Positions 54,140 through 62,715 of a DNA stretch of 64,000 nucleotides are shown here, piece by piece. The notes under the pieces were generated by a model. It was given only the letters and a program-made list of their open reading frames with translations. It searched no databases and was not told where the DNA came from. Source of the DNA: Bacterioplanes sp965233665 (GTDB lineage Bacteria > Pseudomonadota > Gammaproteobacteria > Pseudomonadales > Oceanobacteraceae); the NCBI GenBank assembly GCA_965233665.1, contig CBDDTG010000015.1:105980-169979 (forward strand), given 5' to 3'. Made by a program: the position numbers and the translations under genes. The first letter of the stretch is position 1, and the number at the start of each line of letters is the position of its first letter.

Positions 54140-54709
54140 TCAGTTTTTTGCTTTATGGATGCCTTCAACAACGCGGAAGCCCAGGAACGGCCACACTTCG
54201 TGAATGGCGTTCTCCAGTGCGACCTGCACGCCTACGTCGTTGTCGTCGTTAGCAGGTGAAGCCGCCACCGATGGTCGCCCCATAACAGTGAAGCCGTTAT
54301 CCAGGCAAAGAATGGCAAAGCGCAAAACAGCACCGGACGGCGCAGTGTGACGGATGATGTCGACGTGCTGGACTGCATTGTACAGTGCCTCCAGCTGCAC
54401 GCGCGGCGCATTCAAACGCTTGACGATCAGCATGTCCTCAAACGCTTTTTCGGCGTCTGTCGGCGCCAGGCTTTCGACCTGTGGTTGATAGGCTTGCTCG
54501 AAAACAGCTTTTGGTGACCAGCAGATACAACCAGCGTGCGCCGCATGATTGGTTTGACCAGTGTCGTCGGCATACTCAACCAGATACCCTTCATCGTTAC
54601 CGTTCCCATCGCCAGGTAGCTGCCAACCGCGATAATCGTCGTACTGCTGGCGTGTCATGGGTATCGCTGAAACACGCTTAGTGCCAATGTACTGCCTTGA
54701 TTCGGTCAT
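54140..54709 (-). CDS. Gp49-family phage protein
   Basis: A 189-residue protein starting RQYIGTKRVSAIPMTRQQYDDYRGW and later GYLVEYADDTGQTNH-like, the well-known prophage Gp49 pattern, often next to lysis genes. Function unknown; it overlaps the endolysin by four bases. Confidence 0.75.
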   Translation of the reverse strand: MTESRQYIGTKRVSAIPMTRQQYDDYRGWQLPGDGNGNDEGYLVEYADDTGQTNHAAHAGCICWSPKAVFEQAYQPQVESLAPTDAEKAFEDMLIVKRLNAPRVQLEALYNAVQHVDIIRHTAPSGAVLRFAILCLDNGFTVMGRPSVAASPANDDNDVGVQVALENAIHEVWPFLGFRVVEGIHKAKN

Positions 54710-55155
54710 GCAGATTGGTCCATCAGTGCGCCCAGAATGTCTGATTTAGGCCTTGGGAATATTGTTTCGTACTCGCCAGCACGCCTTACCCACATCACCA
54801 GCCCGCCAGGCCGTGTGTCTAAATGCAGCATCGGCCGCTCTTGACCGTTATAGTGCGTGTCAAAATACAAACCAATACCAGTAAAACCGCTGCGAATAGC
54901 CGTTGCCATGCAGTAAAAAGGATCGGCATCGCAGAAGACATCGCCAGCGTCTGATTGCCTACCGCTGCCAACAAAATGCCGGCTACGGGGATTTCCAGTC
55001 TCACGTACCCAGCCCTCGATTTTCGGAGACGGATGAATAGGACAGCCCAGCGCGGTGCGAAACGCATCGAGCCGATACAAAAAAGCCGGCTCCATGTACT
55101 CAAGGACGCCAGCCGGAAATTCGCTTGCAGAAAAGTGCTTTAGTCCTAAATCAGC
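54706..55155 (-). CDS. peptidase M15-type endolysin
   Basis: GTG 55155 overlaps the previous stop and has GGAG upstream. The zinc-binding set of M15A peptidases is SRHFVGSGRQSDAGDV (His and Asp) and LHLDTR (second His). The start LGLKHFSASEF is also typical. It would cut the D-Ala cross-links of peptidoglycan at lysis. Confidence 0.85.
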   Translation of the reverse strand, partial: ADLGLKHFSASEFPAGVLEYMEPAFLYRLDAFRTALGCPIHPSPKIEGWVRETGNPRSRHFVGSGRQSDAGDVFCDADPFYCMATAIRSGFTGIGLYFDTHYNGQERPMLHLDTRPGGLVMWVRRAGEYETIFPRPKSDILGALMDQSA

Positions 55156-55480
55156 CACGGCAGTATCTCCACACTCTCGTAATAACACCAACAGCTAGGC
55201 ACACAGGTGCAGACAGCACGACCAATAGCACTTTGTCATACCAGGCAGCATCGAAAAACAATTCACTAGAATCTGCTTCATACGCCTGCCAGCAGTGACC
55301 TTCTCCATCAAGCACAAAAAAAGCCCAGTTGACCATGTGCTGAAACTGAAGCCAAAAGTTTGAGGCTCGAAAATGTGCGTTATACCCAGTTCGCGCCGAG
55401 ATGGTTGAATCGGGATTACCACGAGTGATGGCATTACCCAACTGATCAAGGCTCACAACTACATTACGAAAGCGGTTCAT
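55151..55480 (-). CDS. small phage membrane protein, lysis region
   Basis: The 109-residue protein has FRASNFWLQFQHMVNWAFFVLDGEGHCWQ in two parts and a membrane helix near the C-terminus (VLLVVLSAPVCLAVGVI). Similar proteins sit near endolysins in other prophages. May help host lysis. Confidence 0.65.
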   Translation of the reverse strand: MNRFRNVVVSLDQLGNAITRGNPDSTISARTGYNAHFRASNFWLQFQHMVNWAFFVLDGEGHCWQAYEADSSELFFDAAWYDKVLLVVLSAPVCLAVGVITRVWRYCRG

Positions 55481-55743
55481 GACTGGCCATCCGCTGCCTT
55501 GTGTTTCTGATTCGCCTTGAGTGTGGCAATCTCTCGATCATGGTCTCGAAGCATTCTAGCGTGTTCATCAAGACGACCGTCTTGACGAATGTTGTGCTGC
55601 TCGTTGTGAGTAAGCCTTGTGCTCACCACACCCATAACTTTGGCGTTCCCTTTGCCCTGGATATGGACCATTAAGAGTAATGACCCCATCCCAACCAGCA
55701 GAGACCCAAAACTGATTAGAGTGTTGATATCAATATCTGCCAA
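55477..55743 (-). CDS. small phage membrane protein with coiled coil
   Basis: TTG at 55743 with GGAGA upstream starts ADIDINTLISFGSLLVGMGSL; the frame further up crosses a terminator. One membrane helix, then a coiled coil (DEHARMLRDHDREIATLKANQ). It looks like an inner-membrane spanin-type or holin accessory protein. Confidence 0.6.
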   Translation of the reverse strand: MADIDINTLISFGSLLVGMGSLLLMVHIQGKGNAKVMGVVSTRLTHNEQHNIRQDGRLDEHARMLRDHDREIATLKANQKHKAADGQS

Positions 55744-55759
55744 AGTTTTCTCCGGGCAC

Positions 55760-55791
55760 AAAAAAGCCCGGAGCGGCAGGACCGTCCGGGC
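55760..55791 (-). terminator. terminator upstream of the lysis/late operon
   Basis: On the reverse strand GCCCGGA and TCCGGGC pair around a 12-base loop and are followed by TTTTTT. It separates the moron region from the late operon, and late transcription must either start or be antiterminated here. Confidence 0.7.
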
Positions 55792-55845
55792 TTTGGGCAT
55801 AAAATCTCTAAGATAGAAAAAACATACTGTATATGTGACCAGCAG

Positions 55846-56121
55846 TCAAGATCTATCTTTCAAGCCCACTGAACACTCCAGTTCAGCGTCAACAGCATTC
55901 TGAGATTCGTCAGCTATGTTGCCGATAATCGATAAAGCCATCTCCGCCTCACTTTTGATACGCGCCCCACAGACTTGTGACCGAAAATATATGCTCGCCA
56001 TCCGCGCTATCAGTGAGATTTCTTGAAGGCTACTGTGAGCTAACATAGTTACTTCAACCAGTCCGCCACCTCTCTCACCGCCAACTTGCACAAAACTGGA
56101 GCAAGACTTAATGTCTTCCAT
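55846..56121 (-). CDS. hypothetical protein, DUF3077-like style
   Basis: ATG 56121 has AAGGAAA upstream. The product has 91 residues with Cys and a helix ending in a conserved GLVEVTMLAHSSLQEISLIAR-like mid part, split in the text. No clear family. Placed just before the late promoter/terminator zone. Confidence 0.5.
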   Translation of the reverse strand: MEDIKSCSSFVQVGGERGGGLVEVTMLAHSSLQEISLIARMASIYFRSQVCGARIKSEAEMALSIIGNIADESQNAVDAELECSVGLKDRS

Positions 56122-56150
56122 GGACTTTTCCTTTTGCTGGTTTAGTTCCA

Positions 56151-56180
56151 TCCCACACAGTGTGGCTGCACTGTGTGGGA
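56151..56180. repeat. perfect 12-bp inverted repeat
   Basis: TCCCACACAGTG-TGGCTG-CACTGTGTGGGA. It lies just upstream of the 55846-56121 gene and could be a regulator binding site or a strong hairpin in the 5' leader. Confidence 0.75.
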
Positions 56181-56428
56181 ACTAACCAGATACTCTCACA
56201 GTATTTCTGACCAGCAACCCCAGCAGTTAAACGGAATCTATTAAACGGAAGCGTGCTTACCAATAATTTACAATTGAGCTTCAGCCCGCTAGCTCCCAAG
56301 CTTTAGCTGACAAGATAAAAATCAAAATAGGTTGTTCTGACGCGGCAAAAACCCTAGTTCTGATCTTAGGAATATTGCTTTCTCTTTATTCAAATATATA
56401 AATAAGTGGCCAACCAAGGAGATTTGCT

Positions 56429-56692
56429 ATGAAATATATAGAAATTACAACACTATTTTTACTGGTCACAATGGCATCCACTAACACTTACGCAGACAAG
56501 GAGTGCGCCACCCGAAAGGGATCAGGAGACCCTAGTGTTTGGCACAGAGACAAAGATGGTGTTTGCTGGGACTTGCGAAAAGTCTGCATAAAAAAAGGAG
56601 AAATCTACAGCGTTGGAGCGAAAAATGACGGCCAGATATGCACGTCCGATTTATACAACAGGGATATTCCCGCCTACTGGTCAGATCGATAG
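56429..56692 (+). CDS. small secreted Cys-containing protein (moron)
   Basis: AAGGAG lies before the ATG. A signal peptide (ITTLFLLVTMASTNTYA) leads to a 65-residue mature protein with four Cys (EC, VCW, VC, IC). It is on the strand opposite the phage operons and has its own terminator, so it is an independent moron, perhaps expressed from the prophage. Confidence 0.65.
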   Translation: MKYIEITTLFLLVTMASTNTYADKECATRKGSGDPSVWHRDKDGVCWDLRKVCIKKGEIYSVGAKNDGQICTSDLYNRDIPAYWSDR

Positions 56693-56702
56693 GAAAAAGA
56701 AC

Positions 56703-56726
56703 AGGTGCCCTGAAAAGCACCTTTCC
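56703..56726 (+). terminator. terminator of the secreted moron gene
   Basis: AGGTGC and GCACCT pair around an eight-base loop, followed by TTTCC, ten bases after the stop codon. Confidence 0.6.
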
Positions 56727-56747
56727 ATCAGAGTTTTACACTTCAAC

Positions 56748-57818
56748 CTATGATAAATCTTCGTCTGCACTTTTACGTCTATTGTCTTTATCAGGAAGAA
56801 CCGGGACGGATATCAGCCTGTCTAGTATATCATCGTTATCACCATCTCCAGCCCACATTACAGATTCCGACATAAGCTCCTTTAATTGAGCGGTATACTC
56901 GTTATCCTTATAAAAAATATTCAAATACGAACTGCGAGATGACATCTTATCCCCAGCAGAAGGAACTCCATAAATATTTTCTATATGCGATACAATCTTA
57001 GTAAGTCGATCCATCATGAAGGAGAGATTTATACCGAGAGACGCCATATCATGCCCCTCTCCTTCAATGACCTTCAAAGCTCGAAAGAGAAAAGAGTATG
57101 CTTTCATGAGACGCCGAACCAGCTCTCGCATATCCGACACATTTTCAAAAGCTCCACTTTTTATAAAGAACTCATGATTTAAATCGACATCCATTCTGGC
57201 AAGAATACGGAAAGAATGATCTAGGACCAAACCGGTCATATGCGTATCTGTATTCATCTCCCCCGAAACAATGTCACTTAGAATTTTTTCTATAATAAAA
57301 GGAGCTCTTGCGTGCGCAAGAAATATACCTATTACTACCAGTTCTACTCGACAATCTAAGCGAGATACATTTTTGAGAAAGAATAGATCCGGATTAAATT
57401 CTACACGGCCATCACTTGAGTCACCATCAAACCGTCCTGTAGAGAACGCCGAAGTAAATCTAGAAAACTCGTTATTGAAGTTTGACTCAAGCATCGCTTT
57501 TGCCGACATCTCAGATTGCTTGATGGTCAAAGATATTTGCTCGGAAGTTTGCCTAGAGCGATATATCGTCGCATAGAACGCTAGCGCTGTTGCACCGGCT
57601 GCCAATATACCAATAGGTAGCTTGAACAGTTTCAGCGCGCGATCAATGTCCTCTTCCGCAAAGGAAATACCCCAAGCTAAGGAGTTTTCTATCATGATCC
57701 CTAGCCATGAAACGCCGACCAACACCAAGAAAATTCCAGCTAATATTTGAAACCAACGATCATGAATAAGGTGCTCTGTCTTCGACGATTCAGCTTCGCT
57801 TTCTTTTTTTGATGACAT
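56748..57818 (-). CDS. two-helix membrane protein, possible phage-exclusion effector
   Basis: From ATG 57818 (a GTG at 57824 is better spaced from GGAGA) the product has 356 residues. Two membrane helices (WFQILAGIFLVLVGVSWLGI; LPIGILAAGATALAFYATI) are followed by a cytoplasmic coiled coil (SEQISLTIKQSEMSAKAM) and a helical domain. AT-rich, single gene in a moron region: the style of membrane effectors of abortive infection. No family recognised. Confidence 0.6.
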   Translation of the reverse strand: MSSKKESEAESSKTEHLIHDRWFQILAGIFLVLVGVSWLGIMIENSLAWGISFAEEDIDRALKLFKLPIGILAAGATALAFYATIYRSRQTSEQISLTIKQSEMSAKAMLESNFNNEFSRFTSAFSTGRFDGDSSDGRVEFNPDLFFLKNVSRLDCRVELVVIGIFLAHARAPFIIEKILSDIVSGEMNTDTHMTGLVLDHSFRILARMDVDLNHEFFIKSGAFENVSDMRELVRRLMKAYSFLFRALKVIEGEGHDMASLGINLSFMMDRLTKIVSHIENIYGVPSAGDKMSSRSSYLNIFYKDNEYTAQLKELMSESVMWAGDGDNDDILDRLISVPVLPDKDNRRKSADEDLS

Positions 57819-57883
57819 TGCCACTACAGTCTCCTTTCCTGAGAGGCTGTAGATTACTTTACAATGGTGTTTCATCCAATCAG

Positions 57884-58306
57884 CTATAGCGATGGGATTT
57901 CGTCTATGCGGCTTGAGTTCATTTCCAGCCATGTGGCTAACTGCTCTTTGTCCACTGCGCCCTCAACAATCAAGACACACAGATCGAGGACTTCCTGCCA
58001 CTCAGCAGCCAAGGAAAAACCATTAATTGCCAGAAACTGAGCAGTTGCATGAAAAGCTGTTCGCTTGTTGCCGTTTCTGAAAATGTGGTTGGTAGTGAGC
58101 TTATGGAATAGCACTGAAGCTAGCAAAAAGATATCTTCAGTCTGCTCATAGTAGGAGTACATAGCTGGAGCCTGCTGGGTTGACTCAAGCTCATTATGCT
58201 TTAGTACACCAATAGGCTCCGAAGGCGTGAACTCAAGAATGACTCTTGAGTTTGTTTCTACAAGATTGGCTGCGCTTAGCCAACGTATCCCTGCGCACTT
58301 TCCCAT
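57884..58306 (-). CDS. doc: Doc-family (Fic fold) toxin
   Basis: The 140-residue protein has the Doc/Fic motif NHIFRNGNKRTA with the catalytic His and the NKR phosphate-binding part. Doc proteins phosphorylate EF-Tu and stop translation. The partner gene lies three bases upstream. Confidence 0.88.
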   Translation of the reverse strand: MGKCAGIRWLSAANLVETNSRVILEFTPSEPIGVLKHNELESTQQAPAMYSYYEQTEDIFLLASVLFHKLTTNHIFRNGNKRTAFHATAQFLAINGFSLAAEWQEVLDLCVLIVEGAVDKEQLATWLEMNSSRIDEIPSL

Positions 58307-58309
58307 GCA

Positions 58310-58483
58310 TTAAACCTTGGCCAGTTCCTCCAAGGTTTTGTGATGTTTCTTGGATACGTAATCCATTGCAGCCCTCACGACATCGTCGTGACGACCTTCC
58401 ACAGGGCAAGCTTTCACCTGCTCGCTTTTGCTTCGCCGTGGAAGTTGAGTCAAAGGGTTAACTTTTTTAGCTACTGCAACCAT
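58310..58483 (-). CDS. antitoxin partner of Doc
   Basis: GGAGG lies right before ATG 58483. The 57-residue basic product does not look like a standard Phd (no clear YefM-type N-terminus); a C-terminal helix (VRAAMDYVSKKHHKTLEELAKV is its core, cut after VSKK) could block the Doc active site. Confidence 0.7.
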   Translation of the reverse strand: MVAVAKKVNPLTQLPRRSKSEQVKACPVEGRHDDVVRAAMDYVSKKHHKTLEELAKV

Positions 58484-58837
58484 AACGTCCTCCGTTGTAT
58501 CTATGTCCAATCACGTATCCATACGTAAAAGGCCGCCGGACTCTATTTCATTTTGACGTGTCAGTCAAAGAGACTTGCGTAAACTTTTTCTAGTCAAAAC
58601 GTAAAGGACCAAATCTAGCCCTGATCAAATTAATTATAGTCCCCATAAGCACAACTCCGACAACATCCGTAACTTATTGATTCTATTAAAAATTCAATGA
58701 CTTTATAGAGCAACTCCGCTTCAACCTTAAACTCACACTAACCCGAGACTAGCCCCTTTAGCAAACATTCCAAGCCCAAATAACAAATTCACGCAATAGT
58801 CATGATGGGCTTGATAGTCAACTCTCGCAGCCTCCTG
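58484..58837. other. noncoding stretch
   Basis: About 350 AT-rich bases with no frame of note between the Doc pair and the early operon. Probably holds the promoter of the Doc module and the end of the early transcript. Confidence 0.5.
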
Positions 58838-59548
58838 CTACATGCCAACACACTCTTGGGTTCGCACTGAAAAGTACCTGACAGCCCACTCATCCAGCGG
58901 CGCCAGCGCCACTTCATCGATCGCCCGCACCTCATCAATAATCAGCATCCACAATGGTCGCCATTCTTTCGACCAATAGCGAGTTTCAATGGCATTCCCC
59001 CGAGATTTCATCAACTTGCCCACTTCCGCCGCCTTCGGCGCCATCGAACGCGGGGTCTGACCGTCAATGCTGGGGCTGATGGCCTCAAAGTAGTGGCACA
59101 GTGCGCAGTAGCTCAGGTCATAGAGCCGCGAACGCCGCTCAGGCTTCAGACCGGGGAACCGCTCGGCCGCTGCTCTGACCACCTTCTTGTATAGATAGTC
59201 ATGCACTCGGTTCAGATCTTGCTCAGAGGTGTCGCCGGCCGGCAGGTACAGCACATTGCCCAGCGCCCGTGCGTAGAATGGCAGCTGGTGGATCAGGCTT
59301 CTGATGTGCTGCTTCTGCTGATCTGTCCAAATCTGCGCTGAAGAGTCAGAGTGACCGCCAAAGTCAGGCCTGGCAGCCTTCGTTTTCTTCCAATTGCCGG
59401 ACATCGCGCCACCAGGACTGCTGTTGATGCCCAGGGTGGCAGTATCCACGGCCTTAGCCATCACACTGTCGCGGCCATTAAAGTAGGCCCAATGCCACAG
59501 GCTTCGGGCATTTAGCGGGTAAGGTAATGAGCGTTGCATATTGGCCAC
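58838..59548 (-). CDS. hypothetical phage protein at the late-regulator position
   Basis: GTG 59548 has GGAGGA upstream. The 236-residue protein has a YCALCHYFEAIS segment with two Cys, and many aromatic residues. It lies at the end of the early operon, where lambdoid phages keep the antiterminator Q. That role is only positional. Confidence 0.6.
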   Translation of the reverse strand: MANMQRSLPYPLNARSLWHWAYFNGRDSVMAKAVDTATLGINSSPGGAMSGNWKKTKAARPDFGGHSDSSAQIWTDQQKQHIRSLIHQLPFYARALGNVLYLPAGDTSEQDLNRVHDYLYKKVVRAAAERFPGLKPERRSRLYDLSYCALCHYFEAISPSIDGQTPRSMAPKAAEVGKLMKSRGNAIETRYWSKEWRPLWMLIIDEVRAIDEVALAPLDEWAVRYFSVRTQECVGM

Positions 59549-59560
59549 TGCCAATCCTCC

Positions 59561-60037
59561 TTATGGACGAACCCCATACAACGCCAGCATCCCAGCGTCG
59601 CGCTTATCTTCGTTCGTGCGGCCCTGCCAGCCTGTCAGCTGGGCAAAGTAATTCGCATCTTTTTTCGCCTGCCGCTTCCCCGCCAGCGGCTTAACCTGTT
59701 GAACCTCGGCGCCCAAGTGCCGGAGGCATTCAACTAAGATCCTGGCCGTGGCCTTTACCTGGCCAACGTTCTGCGCGATTCGCGCGTGTTGGCTGGCATT
59801 GGTGCCAGAGCGGCGATATGTCGTAGCGTGGTGCTCGACATCTTCGACAACAAACAAGGCCTTATCCGCGATCCATCGTCGGGCTGACTCGAGTAATTGA
59901 GGAAAGGCCATGGCCTGCAGCTCCAGCAGCTCACCATCTTTTGCAAGTGCAACACCTGACTTGATCAGGTCCGGATCAATGCCAATGACTAGCCGTCCAG
60001 GGTGGTAAACGTGCGCCTGCCGGCGCTGCACTCTCAT
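59561..60037 (-). CDS. RuvC-like Holliday junction resolvase
   Basis: Catalytic residues are in VIGIDPDLIKSGVA (Asp), LFVVEDVEHH (Glu) and NEDKRDAGMLALYG (Asp), the RNase H fold set of RuvC. It would resolve branched phage DNA before packaging, in place of RusA. Overlaps the gene before by four bases. Confidence 0.88.
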   Translation of the reverse strand: MRVQRRQAHVYHPGRLVIGIDPDLIKSGVALAKDGELLELQAMAFPQLLESARRWIADKALFVVEDVEHHATTYRRSGTNASQHARIAQNVGQVKATARILVECLRHLGAEVQQVKPLAGKRQAKKDANYFAQLTGWQGRTNEDKRDAGMLALYGVRP

Positions 60038-60285
60038 CGGCGCAACGCCCAGCGACTGTAAGCTTGCTGAATTTCGACACGGAATCGCTGCGCAACATCA
60101 GCGTGGTGGTCAATGTCACGGCGCCGCGCCACGCCCATTCGTCGCAACACATGCTCTTTCGCCCGCTCTGCGTTGCTGGCATTGGCTCCATAAGCGCACT
60201 TGAGAAAATCTCGGAACCGCTGCTCTTTCTCTGCCTGCGCCAGCCATATCGATAATGGTCCGCCAGCATCAGTACTTGTCGCCAT
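60034..60285 (-). CDS. small hypothetical phage protein
   Basis: About 83 helical residues (EKEQRFRDFLKCAYGANAS onward), with GAGGGA before the start. ATGs at 60285 and 60291 both fit. Coupled to the resolvase by ATGA; role unknown. Confidence 0.6.
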   Translation of the reverse strand: MATSTDAGGPLSIWLAQAEKEQRFRDFLKCAYGANASNAERAKEHVLRRMGVARRRDIDHHADVAQRFRVEIQQAYSRWALRR

Positions 60286-60299
60286 GCTCATTCCCTCAG

Positions 60300-60749
60300 T
60301 CAAAACGGCGCATCGTCGTCAAAATCATCAAATCGGTTGTCGTGCGGCACGCTGGATGGGCTAGTGCCCGGCGCTTGCATTTGCGTCTGGGCGATCGCTG
60401 CAGGCTGCCGGGCACTTGAGTCACCACACATCGTCAAATCAGAGACGATGATCTCGGTGGAGTAGCGCTTAACGCCCTCTTTCTCCCACTCGCGCGTACG
60501 CAGCTTGCCCTCGAAATAAGCTTTCGAGCCTTTCTTCAAATACTGTTGGATGACCTCCGCTTGGCGGCCATACGCCACAAGCCGGTGCCACTCCGTGCGC
60601 TCCACTTTCTGGCCCGTCCGCTTGTCTTTGTAGCTCTCATCCGTGGCCAAACTGATATTCGCCACGGCGTTTCCATTGGGCATATAGCGAACCTTGGGGT
60701 CGCGCCCCATGGTTCCGATTAATGTCACTTTGTTTACGCTGCGGCTCAT
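60300..60749 (-). CDS. ssb: single-strand DNA-binding protein
   Basis: The OB-fold pattern is clear: VNKVTLIGTMGRDPKVRYMPNG, then TEWHRLVAYGRQAEV and KKGSKAYFEGKLRTREWE. The tail ends DDFDDDAPF, a slight variant of the acidic DDDIPF tip that docks partner proteins. Part of phage replication. Confidence 0.96.
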   Translation of the reverse strand: MSRSVNKVTLIGTMGRDPKVRYMPNGNAVANISLATDESYKDKRTGQKVERTEWHRLVAYGRQAEVIQQYLKKGSKAYFEGKLRTREWEKEGVKRYSTEIIVSDLTMCGDSSARQPAAIAQTQMQAPGTSPSSVPHDNRFDDFDDDAPF

Positions 60750-61174
60750 GCTGCCCCCACTGGCATTGCCAGACTTGAGTCACACACCGCCAGCTCGCTC
60801 ATAGCAATTTCACGGGCACTGCCGGTCAGCTGGCGTGGCACCGACATACGCAGCCCAACTTCGCATTTGCGTGCTGGCAGGTTTCGCAACGGCATAACCG
60901 TTCCGTGCGATCCGCAGACTTCCGGCATGCGCCTAGCCACTTCGTGTCGATTCAGTGACTCGGCTTCCTCCGGGTACAGTTCGGCTATCAAATGCGCAAG
61001 CTCTGCACTTGTGTAGCCAGCCTCTCGATAGTGCAACGCCATCAGGTGAACGATCCTGCGCTGATGATTTTTCCGGCTGCCAACGCGGTCCATGGCCTCG
61101 GCTGCACGGTGGCTTGAAATAGGGTCACTGTTGCGAGCCGCTGGGGTTAAAACTACTGGATTCGTTTGCATCAT
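60746..61174 (-). CDS. hypothetical winged-helix-like phage protein
   Basis: ATG 61174 follows GGGAGATAA. Residues 15-90 look like a winged helix (SHRAAEAMDRVGSRKNHQRRI; LNRHEVARRMPEV). It is placed between O-like and SSB genes, so it may be a replication or regulatory factor. ATGA overlap with ssb. Confidence 0.65.
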   Translation of the reverse strand: MMQTNPVVLTPAARNSDPISSHRAAEAMDRVGSRKNHQRRIVHLMALHYREAGYTSAELAHLIAELYPEEAESLNRHEVARRMPEVCGSHGTVMPLRNLPARKCEVGLRMSVPRQLTGSAREIAMSELAVCDSSLAMPVGAA

Positions 61175-61186
61175 TTATCTCCCGAT

Positions 61187-62209
61187 TTAAGCGGCGCGTG
61201 CAGCGCCCTTTTCCAGGCGTTGCTTTTCAGCAGCGCAAAGCCCGAATTTATTTACCAGCCAGACCGCCTCGAATCGGCTCCAGCCACAGGCAAAAACTTC
61301 TTCAACCAGCAAGCTCACCGGCATTGCAGTCAAACGCTCGGCTTCAGCCAAGTGACCAGCAAAGTGTTCGATGGTTTTTGTGCTGACAGCCATACGGCGA
61401 ACGCGGCACTGATCAAGCCAGCCCTGAAGGTGGTCAGCGTCGATTTTGAATTCACCTGACTCCAGCGCATGCCAGCTAGAAAAGTCCTGGTCAGCCCAGT
61501 CCCAGCTTGGTGCATTGGCCATGGCCGCCAGCTTGGCTTTCGACTTTTCCCACTCACTACGAGCTCGATTTAAAAACGCAGCATCCCAGGTTCGGCCACG
61601 GTCTGGCGTCCGGTTCTCGGTTAGCCAGTAGACTCTGAACTCAGCGACCAGTGAGTGGCTAAACGCCTCTGGCACACCGAGTTGGCTCAACCGCTGAAGC
61701 AGGACCTCGGACGGATTCCAGTTTTCATCCAAGCTCACGCCATCACGATCAACGAAGCCGCTCGCAAGTGTTGTTGTTGGTTTGACTGGTTCACTAACTG
61801 GTTCAGTAGAGTGACTGGTTCTGGGGTCAGCTCCTGACCGGGTCACGGGGTCAGTATCTGACCGGGTGGTGGCTATCTCCTGTCCCGGTTCGCTCTTGAC
61901 CGGGTCAGCATTTGACCGGGTCAGAATCTGGCGCGGGGTTTCGTTACCCTGCTCCAAAGTTAATATGTACTTATTGCTAGAGCGACCATCATTGCGGGCT
62001 TCCTTCACCAAGAAGCCAGCCTGCTCCAAGGCCTTTATATGCCCTTTAACTGTCGACCGGCCCATCTCTGTGTGGTCGGCTATGTGCTGATGAGAGGGCC
62101 AGCACTCCCCTTTGTCATTGGCATTGTCCGCCAGCTTTAAGAGCACGAGCTTTCGGGCTGAATTACCAACCTTCAAGTTCATTGCTCTAACCATCAATTC
62201 CATACTCAT
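61187..62209 (-). CDS. O-like replication protein
   Basis: The N-terminus is a winged helix (CWPSHQHIADHTEMGRSTVKG, ALEQAGFLVKEARNDGRSS), as in replication initiators that bind iterons. A Pro/Thr/Ser linker (about 95-150) coincides with repeats in the DNA. The C-terminal part resembles DnaT-like segments (LNRARSEWEKSKAK). As with lambda O, the origin seems to lie within this gene. Confidence 0.8.
   Translation of the reverse strand: MSMELMVRAMNLKVGNSARKLVLLKLADNANDKGECWPSHQHIADHTEMGRSTVKGHIKALEQAGFLVKEARNDGRSSNKYILTLEQGNETPRQILTRSNADPVKSEPGQEIATTRSDTDPVTRSGADPRTSHSTEPVSEPVKPTTTLASGFVDRDGVSLDENWNPSEVLLQRLSQLGVPEAFSHSLVAEFRVYWLTENRTPDRGRTWDAAFLNRARSEWEKSKAKLAAMANAPSWDWADQDFSSWHALESGEFKIDADHLQGWLDQCRVRRMAVSTKTIEHFAGHLAEAERLTAMPVSLLVEEVFACGWSRFEAVWLVNKFGLCAAEKQRLEKGAARAA
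61835..61923. repeat. origin iterons in the replication gene
   Basis: TGACCGGGTCA occurs exactly at 61835, 61897 and 61913, and as TGACCGGGTGG at 61859. The box is near-palindromic. Position in the linker-coding part of the O-like gene is just like the lambda origin. Confidence 0.7.
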
Positions 62210-62297
62210 GGCACTGTCCCGCTATGATTTCGTGGCCGGTGTCTCGCTCCGGCAGCCTGCTGTATATCCATACATTGGTTTTTAAAAACTGAAGGCC

Positions 62298-62337
62298 AAA
62301 AAAAAGCCGTGCGACACTAATCTCAGTGTCACGCGGC
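62298..62337 (-). terminator. terminator after the Cro-like gene
   Basis: On the reverse strand a 13-base imperfect stem (GCCGCGTGACACT / AGTGTCGCACGGC) is followed by eight T. It overlaps the end of the Cro-like gene, similar in place to lambda tR1, so early genes may need antitermination. Confidence 0.75.
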
Positions 62338-62583
62338 CTTTCCCTCCTCCTCTTCGGGCTGCTCATACACATAAGCCGCCAGCTGCTCTCGACTGAGCGA
62401 GCCCGGGCGAACCTCGTTTACTGCCTGCAGAATCCGCTCAAAGCGGGCTCGGCGGGGAACGTGCCTCCGATTCACGGTTGGCGGTAAGTACTTCATCTTC
62501 AGAACCTGCTCTGATGTACCAACCTTTCGGCAAACCTCAGCAATTTCTTCTGAAGAAAATGTCTTTAGTACGCTTCGTAGCAT
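62329..62583 (-). CDS. Cro-like early regulator
   Basis: The 84-residue protein has FSSEEIAEVCRKVGTSEQVLKMKYL, a helix-turn-helix of YdaS/Cro kind, and an acidic tail. It is the first early gene, divergent from the CI-like repressor over the operator region. Confidence 0.7.
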   Translation of the reverse strand: MLRSVLKTFSSEEIAEVCRKVGTSEQVLKMKYLPPTVNRRHVPRRARFERILQAVNEVRPGSLSREQLAAYVYEQPEEEEGKAA

Positions 62584-62654
62584 TTGTGACCTCCGGGTAA
62601 CTCAAAGACAAAATACACCTCTAGAGTAAAACTTCAAGATTTACATTGTCACCC

Positions 62655-62705
62655 TTAATCAACCAAAAATTTTAAATACCTAGCCGTTAAACCAAAAAGG
62701 TTTAA
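62655..62705. promoter_or_regulatory. operator region between cro and cI
   Basis: TTAAACC-AAAAA-GGTTTAA at 62687-62705 is a perfect inverted repeat. A related half-site AACCAAAAATTTTAA lies at about 62661-62675. They abut the CI-like start at 62716. Confidence 0.65.
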
Positions 62706-62715
62706 AATCCCGCCT

